Source: Litomosoides sigmodontis
Taxonomy: Eukaryota > Nematoda > Chromadorea > Rhabditida > Onchocercidae
Assembly (NCBI GenBank): GCA_963070105.1
Contig: OY718804.1
Location: forward strand, 1,529,220 to 1,580,271
DNA length: 51,052 nt
Direction: 5' to 3'
The translations under genes were made by a program, and so were the position numbers. The first letter of the stretch is position 1. The number at the start of each line of letters is the position of its first letter. Shown piece by piece: positions 13,201 through 36,960 of this stretch. Below the pieces are notes generated by a model. The model saw only the letters and a program-made list of their open reading frames with translations, was not told where the DNA came from and made no database searches.

Positions 13201-15742
13201 CTTTTTTCTATGTTTTTTTTCTAATTTATCTGATCACACCGATACATAATCTCCGATTGAGTTACTTAGGTATTGAAATTCATGGACGTCCTATTTCAAA
13301 CCTCATAAATGGTTTTTGCTGATCACGTTTGGGCTTTTGTAGAATGAATTTATAAGCTATGTTTCAAAAAATTGCAAACAAATCATTCCTTTCAGTTTAC
13401 GGAACCATCCGGAGTTGCGGTCAGTGCGCAGAATGACATTATCGTTGCAGACACCAACAATCATCGTATCCAGGTATTCGATAAAGAGGGTCGTTTCAAA
13501 TTCCAGTTTGGAGAGTGTGGTAAGCGTGATGGGCAACTGCTTTATCCTAATCGGTTCGTGCATTATTTTCCTGTTTTTTGTCGAGAATGATAGTGGATGT
13601 GTCTAGGAAATATATGAGGAACAGGAAAGCGATCGAAATTTTAACAGCGAAATTTTAACGAAATTTTAACAAGTGCTTCGATATGCGAAGTTATTTTTTA
13701 TATCAGAACCGCGCAGTCTATGTGGAAAGGAATTCTGAGAATACTTGTTTAGTAAAATTGACTATCATGTCATGACAGATTCGGTCTGAAACATCGTGAA
13801 TGAACCGTGTGTAACGCATCATTTCATTTACATATGTATATATTAAGAAGCATGTACTTCAGCATCGTAACATATGTTCGGTCACATAGTGTTTTCATAG
13901 AAATTTATCAAAATTTGATAGTTTGGATTACATTCACCATCTGAATTTTGTGGATTTCTACATTTATGCGTGCTTAAATTATTTTATGATATTAGATATG
14001 TTGACTCAGCAGTTCGATTTACGAGAACAATGTTGTCATTGATTAATAATCAATGACAACATTATCCGTGTAAATCGAAAAATCTATTTCGTCTTCAACC
14101 TATCATTTACAGGGTAGCGGTAAATCGTCTCACTGGCGATTTCATAGTAACGGAACGTTCACCAACACATCAAATACAAATTTACAACCAATACGGACAG
14201 TTTTTGCGCAAATTTGGAGCGAACATCTTGCAACATCCTCGTGGTGTTTGTGTTGATAGTAAAGGACGAGTTATTGTAATTGAATGTAAAGTAAGTTAAT
14301 AAGGTTTTATGTATCTCATGCGTTCGACATGTCTGATATTAACAGCGGATTTTCTTATGAAAAACGAAAAGATGGTAGGATTGGTGATTAAAGTGGTAAT
14401 ACTGAATGGTGGATAAACTAGAATTAATGGACTTTACGACACTGACCAATTAAATTCTGAATTTAATTGTTTTTTCAACTTTAGAACAGAAATCCTCTTC
14501 ATTCAATGGAGATGTTACAAGTTTTGGTGAAAATGGATTAAGTCTTCTTGAATTTTAAATTTTTAAAATTTTCAGGTTATGCGTGTAATTATATTCGACA
14601 TGTTTGGTAATATTTTGCAAAAATTCAGTTGCTCTCGTTATTTGGAATTTCCAAATGGAGTTTGTGCAAATCACAAGCAGGAAATTTTAATTTCGGACAA
14701 TCGTGCGCACTGTATAAAGGTTTGCTTAAGCTAAAATGCTAATGTACAATTGTCGGAAAGGAACATTTTATCATTAGTGGAGTTCTTAAACTCGCCGGCG
14801 ACACACTTTAGGTCTTCCTTTCTCACCCATATACTAATCCCGTTTTGATGTTGATAGAAGGTGGAAATTTTTCGGGATGATTGCGAAGAGGAAAGGCTGT
14901 GTAAAATAGACGTGATATTACTTGGGTAGTGTTACAGAAGATTGGGAAAGATATGTGAAGCTAACTTTAAAGCCTTTTATTTTCCTGTAGCGTAAATATG
15001 TAACTAACACTAGCATGATATCCAATTTTGATTTTTTAAATTACTTGGTAAAGTATAAATTTACATTCAATTATGATGGTCTGTTTGTTCGCCAGATTGG
15101 TGGAGAAGGTATTTTTACTGTGTTTCTGCAGGTATTCAATTATGATGGGCAGTTTGTTCGCCAGATTGGTGGAGAAGGTATTACAAACTATCCTATTGGT
15201 GTGGGTATTAATTATGCCGGTGATGTCGTTGTAGCAGATAACCATAATAATTTCAATCTCACTGTTTTCAGTCAAGTAGGTTCAGCATGTTTCAAAAACA
15301 AAATCAGTTTTATTGGAGTGATTGAAAATTTTACAGATTAGATCTCATGAAATGTAACTGTATGAAACACCATGTTACCTACCTTTTTCCTCTCTTCCTG
15401 ATTCCAATATTTATGCCAATTCGTGTTGACCACGGAAAAAGGGATTTTTTTTTTCACAAAGAATGGTGTTACGATAAGACCGTAGATTGGGCGACATGTC
15501 GAGAATTTATACATTTATAATTCTAATTTATTCTAAATGGTGAAGATGAGGATCTTCAGGATGGTACTATGATCTCTGCACTTGAGAGCAAAGTGAAGCA
15601 CGCACAGTGCTTTGATGTAGCACTTGTTGAGGACGGTTCCGTGGTACTGGCAAGCAAGGATTACCGTCTATACCTGTATCGTTATCAGCCATCTGGGACA
15701 ACGACGACAGGATCAGCAGTGACGACAGGCAGTCCTAAATAA
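5894..15742 (+). CDS. ncl-1: NCL-1/Brat-type TRIM-NHL RNA-binding regulator, 14 exons
   Basis: Predicted 811 aa. Exons: 5894-5959, 8511-8685, 9825-9967, 10041-10256, 10419-10616, 10861-11037, 11427-11655, 12278-12600, 12941-13042, 13396-13553, 14113-14290, 14576-14719, 15132-15275, 15560-15742; all phases join without a stop. A C3HC4 RING spans residues 29-70 (C29, C32, C44, H46, C49, C52, C67, C70). B-box 1 is at 136-173. B-box 2 is at 198-231 and is split by an intron between C198 and H201. A helical, probably coiled-coil region follows (about 236-345), then a Ser/Pro-rich linker (exon 8) and a six-bladed NHL propeller (about 528-800). The propeller blocks are very close to Drosophila Brat, e.g. 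IIVADTNNHRIQ and HCKFGEFGVMEGQ. Family knowledge: C. elegans NCL-1 limits nucleolar size and rRNA output; Brat represses mRNAs through NHL-RNA contacts. The length is close to C. elegans NCL-1 (about 850 aa). Intron 5 appears to use a GC donor. The start rests on the acceptor two bases upstream; an upstream coding exon cannot be excluded. Confidence 0.93.
7190..7217. repeat. (AC)n microsatellite in ncl-1 intron 1
   Basis: A simple AC run of about 28 bp. The surrounding intron (5960-8510) is otherwise unique. A stretch around 7370-7790 has a less AT-rich texture and a 97-codon open frame on the minus strand, but no recognisable domain. Confidence 0.9.
8971..9003 (+). other. G-rich cluster in ncl-1 intron 2
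   Basis: Runs of about 10 and 5 G, then shorter runs, separated by T or A. It could form a G-quadruplex in DNA or in the pre-mRNA because it lies on the coding strand. Nothing else in this intron (8686-9824) is recognisable. Confidence 0.5.
10617..10860 (+). other. ncl-1: Probable GC-AG intron in ncl-1 (intron 5)
   Basis: The exon ends ACATATAAG and is followed by GCATGA. The reading frame hits TGA two codons later. No GT donor in a workable phase exists between the conserved B-box 2 block and that stop. The next exon starts cleanly after TTTAG at 10860 in phase 0. A GC donor after AAG is therefore the simplest model, although GCATGA is a weaker match than the usual GCAAGT. Confidence 0.6.
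14013..14079 (+). other. Intronic hairpin in ncl-1 intron 10
   Basis: Inner arms 14029-14044 and 14048-14063 are perfectly complementary over 16 bp around a 3-nt loop. Outer arms 14013-14022 and 14070-14079 are perfectly complementary over 10 bp. A symmetric 6x6 internal loop separates them, so 26 of 32 positions per arm pair. It ends 33 nt before the acceptor of exon 11. Confidence 0.85.
15054..15131 (+). other. ncl-1: Duplicated exon-13 fragment inside ncl-1 intron 12
   Basis: Positions 15065-15114 repeat 15134-15183, the 5' part of exon 13, with an offset of 69 bp and only two mismatches in 50. The genuine copy starts after TTTCTGCAG at 15131. The intronic copy lacks that acceptor but is followed by a usable donor (GAAG then GTATTT at 15109) and preceded by a weak AAAG at 15053. 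If spliced, the 55-nt segment 15054-15108 would shift the frame. Confidence 0.85.
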
Positions 15743-17625
15743 CTCTGTATAAGCAGGCGAAACAACAAAAAACGAAACAGCCGTAATCGAATATGTGAAG
15801 GAGGAAAGTCTGTGTTTAAAAAAGCTCAAACAAGAATTTTAATTCTCTTAATTTCTGCAAATTCTGGTATCAAAAGCGAAGAAGGCATGACAAGAAATCA
15901 AAAAGAAGAACGGAAAATTTTTTATATTGAAAATTTTTAATACGATTTTGAAGTATTTGAGTTATGGAGTATCCAATTCTAAGTTCGTTGACCCTATTTC
16001 AAGCCTAAATAATATTTGTTAATGCATTTTTTCTTCATTTTTGACGATATGTTTTTTCTGTCGAAAAAACTGTTGTTGATGCTTTGTGTGCACGAAATAT
16101 TTTCCGACACCAGCTATAATTTTTTTCGTGATAATGATCTGTTATCATCATTATCCTCATTGCTAGCTTGTTTTTATCCAATTCGGTTAGAATGTTTTGG
16201 TCGTTGATCGTCATTATTCCATTACTAGTCACCACACCATCTCCGTTACAAACCTTCTTTCCCCGTTACCACCGAGCTTCATCCTCCCTCTTCAGTCTTT
16301 GTTTTCGCAACAATTTTTGAAACTGAAAAGAAAATCTTTAAAATGAAATATTTCATCTTCACAGTTTAATTAATTTAGTTTTTGATTTTACCTATTCCAA
16401 GTGGCAATGTTAACTGTAGATTTTGCTTTGAAAAAGTGAAATGTTTATGAAAAGAATTTTCTTAGAATTTTTGCAAAAATTTAGAGCTTTTTTCCGCGCC
16501 TGGCATCATTATCCGAAATAGTTTCCGTGACTTTTTTTTGTTGTTTTTTTTTGTCTCAATTTCAACTATGTTAGTAGTTAATTTTAGAATTTCAGTGTTT
16601 CGCATTTAGCTGGCAGGGCAAAACAAAAATCACTCTCATTCTTTACCTTTCTCTCCGTTTATACTCCTTTCCTTATATTTCATACCGAAAATTCGCATTT
16701 CTCAAATTAAATTTGATTTTTTTGGTTATGGTTGATTTTTTTAAATTTGTTATATGAGGTACACGTGATAGCATTCTGCTTGTTTTGAGACCTTTGTACT
16801 AGCGATTTTTTTCTTCCTCTTTTATAATCAGAGTAATAATTCAGGTCCGGTCCTCTCCTACTCCTGTTTGTTATTTTGATATCTAAAATTTTTTGGAGAA
16901 AATTTGCATATCTATGTTGGTACTGCTTTAGAGGTGTTTCCTTCGTTATTTGCGTCTGACAAATATCCATGGGTACGACATTGACCCGTGACCTTTGTGA
17001 GTGTGTTAGCAGTTGAATTGTAATTTTCATTTCGTCCTCATTTTCTAAGCTGTTTTATCAATGGTTAGTCGTTATACCATCTCCATCCATAAGTGAAGAT
17101 GGATGGGTGCGCTTTTCGCTTTTCTATTTTTTAGATTTCTTTTCGAATTTGATATTTACTTGTTGGCGCATGGTCCCCTACAAATGTCTTTTTTCGTACG
17201 TTCTTTCGATGAGATCCGACCCGGTGGTATTATTGCATGTTTTTACTTCCTTCCTTACTTCCCCATCATTTCACCTGAAAAGTTTTACTTTGTTTCGTTT
17301 CCATTCTTCCCTGACGCATGTTTCTTCGTATTTGCAAAAAAAGAAAAAGTTGATTTAAATGAAAATAATTTACAGACATCATAACATAATTGCATTTTCT
17401 CCTGTAGAGTTTCGCTACTTCGTTCTTCCTCTTTATTCGTTCCTTTTTCATATTTTCTTTTTTTCCCAAATTGAAATATGTTTCTCCGGTTCTATTATTG
17501 ATTGTTGCGTTACTATTATGATTGTTTTTTTTTTTTTAGTATTTGTGAGTTTGTTGAAAAGTTTCCTCTCCTATTGTTTCTTTTTTAAATATTTTCGTGT
17601 AAATAAATATGTATTTTAATATTGT
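15743..17625 (+). other. Probable 3' UTR of ncl-1
   Basis: No coding signal follows the stop at 15740-15742. The first AATAAA I find downstream is at 17602-17607, which would give a 3' UTR near 1.9 kb. A PUF-type UGUAAAUA element (17598-17605) overlaps that signal. The open frames here are T-rich Phe/Leu/Ser strings without a domain. The UTR end is a guess from the signal alone. Confidence 0.35.
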
Positions 17626-19296
17626 AATTATATACCATTAAGTATCATCGTCCTACTGCAACGTATAGTGGCGCTAGTAATAGTAGAAATAAGTCGTAGT
17701 AGAGCGTAAAAATCAGTATCATTCAAATTTACACGTGCATGTTTACTCAGCTTTTCACTGTAAAAAAAAAACAAAAAAATAAAACAAAACAAAAAAAAAT
17801 GAAAAAAGCGAAAGATTGTGTTTTTTGTGACCCGTCAATCATGATTCTCTCCTACTCCAAATTTTACTGTATGTTATTATGTTGTGTTCTATCACGCCGC
17901 ACTGTATATTCTGCCACATATATTATGTCTTGGCATGTACTGTAGTGTACTGTATTCTGTTATCTTTTATTCTTTTAGTTATCTTCTTGCTATTTATGCT
18001 GCTAGCTATCGGAAATGAAGTTTCAAGTTTGAATAGAGTGAAATATTTGAAATTCCTCGTGTGTTCGTTGATTTTGTTTCGTTCCTAAAAGAAAATCAAA
18101 GAACATATACATGTATAAGTGTATGTATATGTTAAAGATTTCTTGCATTTCATTCATTTGATTGCAATTTTTCCATTTATTACTCATTGAAAAATTTCAT
18201 GTTGCATTGAAGTAAAAGAAAAAATGGAAGGAAAAAATGTGACTTTACTTTTTCTATTCATTTTATCTTTTAATAATATAATATCGATCTTTAAGTTTTA
18301 TCAATGAAACTAATTGGCGGTGCAAAATCTATTTTATTTCATTTTACCAATATATTGGTAAAAGAAATAAATTTAAATTTTATCAATGAAATAAATTTAT
18401 CAAATTTTTCTTTTCTGCTACTTCCTTCCACCTTTTTTTCTTCCTCTTTCTCTCTTCTCTCGCTTTTCAACACTGGCACTCTCTCGGCGTACATGGAGCA
18501 TTTACATTTATGGTTTCTCTATTTTACCTGTTGAAAAAAAGTATTCATGATTAATCAATCATTCTTTGCTTCCTATCAAATTTCTTTACAAAATTCAGTC
18601 AATGCTATATTTCATTTAATTAATTTTCTTCAATTCTAAAAGTGGAGGAAAAATTTTTTTCTCTCAAAATTTGTATCCCATTTGTGCTACTACTGTATAT
18701 ATACATTTAAACTGTGCAATAATTAATTAGCACATTGCTTTCTCTCTTTCTCTCTCTCTCTTCCTCCCTCTCTCTGTCCTGTTATTGTTAAAAATAAAAA
18801 AAAAAACAAAAACAAAAGACAACTCATCGAGAACAAACGTTGCAAATATACGATGAATAACAGTTAAATGGAACAATTTAAAAAAAAAAAAACAAAAATG
18901 AATGAATACGATGTGTAAATGATTAAATGGTGTTGAGTGGGGATGTACAACGATCGCCAAAATCCGGTAAATCGTCGTAGAATATTTTGCTCCGGTTGAT
19001 TTCACTCATAAACTGTAACACTGTTATAATGCAGCATCGTTGGTACATACATTATCAAATGTCACTCTATATGGTTAATAAGTAAAAAGTGCTAATTAAT
19101 TAGCTATTTTTAGCCATTAATTAATTAGCTATTAATTATTTTTTTGTTTCGTGCACATTTGCATGTATGCGCTTTGTTTTGTGTGAATTTTGCTGTGATT
19201 ACCATTTGTTTATGTATTTTGTTTGTTTCACTTCCTTTTCTTTTTTGTCTTTGTTGTTGTTCATCGAATAGTAATTAATGATCATCTCAAAGTGAG
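17626..19296. other. Intergenic, AT/T-rich, with a 22-bp palindrome
   Basis: No exon is supported. A perfect 22-bp palindrome lies at 18342-18363 (arm TTTTACCAATA). It extends with one bulge to roughly 20-bp arms. Near it are two copies of TTTATCAATGAAA. A CT tract lies at 18738-18776 and ATTAATTAGCTA repeats around 19090-19135. Confidence 0.5.
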
Positions 19297-19746
<450 letters not shown>

Positions 19747-20257
19747 TGTTACAAGTCTCATCATTTAACAACAGTTATCGTTCTTCATCTTTAGCCTTTT
19801 AATTACTTACTCTTTTTGCCATCAGAGCTAGTCTGTTTCACCGTTGCATCATCATTTTCATCATTACAGTTATCTACATTTAAATTTATTTCACTCTTTA
19901 ACACAATTATATTTTAAGTCAACTTAATCAATCAAAACTAATGTGTGAGATTTATGTTTGAGCATAAATTTTTTTTTGCGTTAAAAGAATTTAATAGATG
20001 CAATTTTGCAATTTTTCTTTTTCACTTCGTTGTTGTTTCGAAATATACTAATTACTATGATCATTGTGAAGAAGAATTAGTAGTTTCACGCAAATTTTTA
20101 CTCTCTCTCTCTCTCTCCCTGTCCCTCTTTTTCTATCTCCTTTTCGCTGCTATGCATTATTTCCGCAAATTTTGGAAACCTGTATTTTTGCTATTTCATA
20201 TTTAATTGCTATCGTTTCATACCGATGATGAATACATTTGTTACCTTCAAAGATGGG

Positions 20258-20372
20258 TACTGTGTGTGTGTATGTGTGTGTGTGTATGTGTGTGTGTGTA
20301 TGTGTGTGTGTGTATGTGTGTGTGTGTATGTGTGTGTGTATGTGTGTGTATGTGTGTATGTGTATGTGTGTT
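20258..20372. repeat. (TG)n microsatellite with TATG interruptions
   Basis: TG units broken at nearly regular spacing by TA, giving TGTGTGTGTGTATG-like blocks that shorten towards the right end. Confidence 0.95.
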
Positions 20373-25000
<4,628 letters not shown>

Positions 25001-26703
25001 TTACAGTACGACACTGTCTGGTATAAATTGATCGTAGCACAGGGAACACTGTAGTATTGCAGTAACAGCAACAATAACTGTTATCATAACAATTGTTACA
25101 GTTGCTGCTAAACTGATCGTGAGTGCTACCGCTTTGCTGTGTTTATTAATCTGAAACGATTTTGATTTACCAAGAAAAAAAAAATTTTTTTTTGAATTTC
25201 TATCAGTATTTATTATCATTATTATCATTAATGTTATTTTTATTATCGCTATTACTATTATTATCATTACCATTATTATTACTATCATTATTACTATTAT
25301 CATTATTACTATTATCATTATTACTATTATCATTATTACTATTATCATTATTACTATTATCATTATTTCTATAACAATTATTACTATTATCATTATTGCT
25401 GTTATCATTATTGCTGTTATCATTATTACTATTATCATTACTACCATTATCACTATTACTATTATCATTATTGCTATTATTTTCATTAGTATTATCATTG
25501 TTATCGTTATTATTAGTGATTGTATTATAAGTCATAATATGGCAATTACTGTTGTCATCCAACCATAGTATAATGTGTGTGTGTTTTTTTTTAAAAAAAA
25601 ATTCCTTTTATAATGACTAATTCTTTATTTTTAATTGAAATTTGAACTTTTAAGTTTTAATTGAAAAATCTCATTGTTTTTTCTCCCTTCTTTTTTTGCG
25701 TTGTAATTATATTTCAATTTCGGTTTTTCCTAATTGAAACCTCAAACTACTGTCTTTTTCTTTCACTCTACTCCATAACGCTACTGCGAAATATCGAATG
25801 ATTGCTTTTGGTATTATTTTTGAAAAAAAATTTTAAGTTTTTAAACAATGAAAGCTAGTGTTAGAGGTAGAGGATAATTCTCGAAAATATACCCTAGAAT
25901 ATCGATTTTTTTATCATCTCAAAATCTTCAATAATATTTTTTATTTTTTTAAAGGTTTATCTAAATTCCTATACTAATAATACTACAACGACCATTTTTT
26001 TTTTGCACACTTTTGCTCCTTTCACTTTTATTTCTAACAAAATGAAAACATTTTGAATTGAGGAAAAAAAAAGTTGCACAAATATCTCCTTTCTCATTCA
26101 TGCAAATTACGATGTGTTTTTTTTATGGTTTCAAAATTAGAAAGACATTTAAATCTAATAATTAGCAATACTTTTTTATACATGTGGAATTGGAGTGAAT
26201 TTTCATTGCAAATTTCGCCCAAAAAATTTTTTACTAAATTCAGACGTAAAATTTTGCACCAACAACTGGTAAGTATAAGACAGATTTATTATAATCTCCT
26301 ATCATTTACTAATAAATTATTTTTAGTATTATTTACTATATATAATACAGTATTTCTAATACCATATCAGCCATAAATTCACCGTATCGTTGACGTCTTG
26401 TGTTTTTCCTGACAACATTTCGAAATGTTTCCAATTTCCTAAACTATTTCATTCTTCCCCTTTTTTTTAAAAAATTTTTTTCCTTTTTTTCAATTTAATA
26501 CATTAACGAATTTGAAAATACAGATGAAAGGAGAGAGAGAGGGAGAGAAGGAGAGGGAAAAGGATGAAAAAGAATGGGAAGGAAATATTTTGCATTATTG
26601 CGAATTCAGTTTAATTGAAATTACCGTGAATCTTTCCTCATTTTCACGTAATCATATGTGGTTACAGTATTTGCCTTAGGATTGCCATATGCCACTGTAT
26701 TTG
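25001..26703 (-). CDS. Possible unrecognised membrane protein, 3' exons
   Basis: Four minus-strand exon candidates join in phase: 26703-26625 (2+75+2 nt), 26438-26383 (1+54+1), 26233-26172 (2+60) and 26150-side intron to 25150-25001 (150 nt with stop). Each is bounded by AG and GT (acceptors TTTTTAG, AGTTTAG, AATTTAG, GTTTCAG; donors GTAATT, GTGAAT, GTATTG). The joined product has a basic stretch (FRNVVRKNTRRQRY) and ends with a hydrophobic segment of about 25 residues (LTISLAATVTIVMITVIVAV) and a short tail with CSLC. That suggests one C-terminal membrane span. The 1-kb last intron holds an ATT/ATC satellite. A possible earlier 30-nt microexon is at 27173-27144; no start codon was found. I recognise no family. 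The exons are short and phase agreement could be chance, so this remains tentative. Confidence 0.33.
25203..25520. repeat. Degenerate ATT/ATC/ACT satellite with a 12-bp period
   Basis: ATT, ATC and ACT triplets ordered so that ATTATTACTATC-like 12-mers recur about six times between 25285 and 25370 and then with variants to 25520. It lies in the inferred last intron of the minus-strand gene candidate. From 25521 to 26171 I see only AT-rich sequence. Confidence 0.85.
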
Positions 26704-27516
26704 CTAAAAATTAATTTTGCAGCACAACGAAAAATTTCAAAATTCATTTTTTCCATTGTTTTCCTTTCGCTTGTACTTTCCTTATATCGAAATTGAAAGA
26801 GCAATTCAATAATAAATAATTATATGAAATTCATTTTCAATTTTTCTTTCTTTTTTTGCTTAAAAATTTCGATTTAAAAGAAAAAAGGAGGATGAAAGAA
26901 AGCAAGCTTGATTACTTTGATCCTATCATCATATATCGCTTTTCTAATGCAATTATTTCTGCGTGTTAAGATTTTTTTTTTTGAAAAAAACTTGATTATA
27001 GGGTGAAATGCTTCATCGCATTTGATCAGTGCACTTTTTTTAGCCAAAATTAAATCAGTCAAATTTCAATTTAGCAAGTAATCAAGTGCTATGATTGTTT
27101 TGTTCTCAAAAAAAAATTAACATTAAAAAATCATAAATTATACCTTCAGCATATTTAATGAAAAAGCAATTAGCTATTACAGTAAAATACCACACTAAAC
27201 AAACTTTCATCATTTTCAACAAAACTAGTGAATGAATGATAAATTTATTTTCAATATTAAAATATTATGCAAAAATTGGACAAATTTTTGCATATTTCTT
27301 TTAAATTTCCAAGGAAAAATTTTACTAAATTATTTGAATGCATGCAATTTTTTACTTCGTAAAATTATTTCCGTATATTTCTCATTTGTATTGTTAAAAT
27401 TCTTCCCAGTTAATTTATCACATATCGTTGAGATCTTTTTGCGCATTTAATATTTGCGCACATAATGATTCAACGTTCACTTAGAAATCAAGAAGTTGAA
27501 AAAAAAGTTAACATTT
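26704..27516. other. AT-rich interval without a supported gene
   Basis: Very AT-rich with several runs of A or T. A phase-compatible 30-nt minus-strand microexon (27173-27144) is the only hint of coding sequence, and it is too short to claim. No RNA gene or repeat family is recognised. Confidence 0.45.
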
Positions 27517-28455
<939 letters not shown>

Positions 28456-28632
28456 TGAAATCATTCATGCTACCTCTCTTGTCAACACAATTTCAGTAAA
28501 TAGATATGCATGCAAACAGTGCATATGCATAAATGAACTGTATTTTCGCAGGTAAAAAGAAAACATGGAAAGAGCGGAATGTGATTCCGATTGTATTCAG
28601 TAAGTTTCACTTGTTGTTCCTCATTTGCGTAT

Positions 28633-28661
28633 TTAAATTTTTCAGTCAAAACTGTAACACA
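28633..28661 (+). promoter_or_regulatory. Probable SL trans-splice acceptor of prolidase
   Basis: ATTTTTCAG ends at 28645, 16 nt before the ATG at 28662. As with the other genes here, the short leader fits nematode spliced-leader addition. Upstream (28500-28535) a self-complementary ATATGCAT-rich stretch carries POU-like octamers (ATGCAAAC) that might be promoter sequence. Confidence 0.5.
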
Positions 28662-35552
<6,891 letters not shown>

Positions 35553-36960
35553 TAAATAAGTAATTGCTAAATCTCACAAATAATTTCAGTAATCGATTTA
35601 CGGTGATTTATAAATTAATTTTTTTTTTGCAAATCTTAAAACTCATATTTTTCATTGCTTTTATTTCACTTATTTTCCAGTGAAAAGAAACAATGTGAAC
35701 GTTCGTATCACTATGGTTGAAATTGTGATGTTGAAATACGGTGATGATACATTACCATTTCTCACTAAACGATGAAATAATTTTGAAATTTTGAACTCTT
35801 TCAATAGCGTTATGCATTCACTATTTTTTTTCTTTTACACTTTATATTATTCATTGTATAAATTCATACATACACATATTATCATTACTATAATTATTAA
35901 GCAACTTTTTTTAAAATTTTTTATCAGTTAATTATGAACAATTTCTTTTCTGTTTATTAAAAAGCATGTGTAATTTCATTGCTTAAAAACTTCAATTCTT
36001 TCTTTTCTTTTTCATCCCATTAAAATCATGTTTACGCCTAAGCGTTGAAAATTTTCCCATCATTATGGTAATAATTATAAAAAAAAAAATTTTGCTAAAA
36101 TGAATGAAAAATTCCGTAACATTTATGATTTCTCATGTTGTGCCGCCATTTGTTGTTGTATCTTACATTCTCAACAGTTTTATTTTACGGGAAAAAAAAA
36201 TGCGAAATTGTTTTTTTTTTTGCATTAAAATATTGTACATTGACGAAAAAATTATGAGTTCGTAATAATATTCTGTAAAAGAAAAAAATAGACGCCTAAG
36301 CAAACAGTTCGTAAAGTTTTAGTTTCAACGTTTGATGACTTACGTCAATGAATGAATGACGTTAATTAAGAGTGCGATTTCGTGTATTAGTGTTTAGCGA
36401 TTAACAGTGTTACGCTTTAAACGAACACTTTGTAGAGTGACGAGAGATCAGTGGAAAGAAATTTTCTCTGCTTCAGGAATTTCTGGAAGATGACGGTAAA
36501 TCAAAATTCAATTACCATCGGTTTCTTTAGAAAAAAAAAACGATTCAACGATGGTTTTTTTCCCTCTTTTGCAAAGAGTAATAGATAAACAAATAACATT
36601 ATATTAAAATGAATTCAAGCAAATTTTTCCCTCTCACTGAATTTGAATGGGTGCAGGAATAGGAATGAAATGATTTTTTTTTTTGAAATGAAATGATTTT
36701 AATATCTATGCTTATGCAGCTATTGTAATTTTACCATTGCAAGTGGATTATTAAGCACATAGTAATGTGCTACTACTTCACTTGCACAAGCATTTTCATC
36801 AAGTGTTGGATGTGTTGATAAATTTAATTTGAATATTTTCTCTCTCCTTTTCACTCAGTTAAATAGCGCAACCATTTATTTGCATATTCAACGTGGAAAA
36901 ATTTAACATTTGGAAAGCTAATTGTTTAATTAAACAATTAATTAATTAATTTTATTTCAG
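35553..36960. other. Prolidase 3' flank and intergenic spacer
   Basis: AT-rich sequence without a supported exon; part of it must be the prolidase 3' UTR. I find no clear canonical AATAAA close to the stop, so the UTR end is not assigned. Confidence 0.5.

Noticed and set aside
28537..28556. Adjacent acceptor and donor (CAG/GTAAAA) resembling a recursive splice site upstream of prolidase
   Set aside because: It lies upstream of the first exon with no evidence for a surrounding intron; this word is common.
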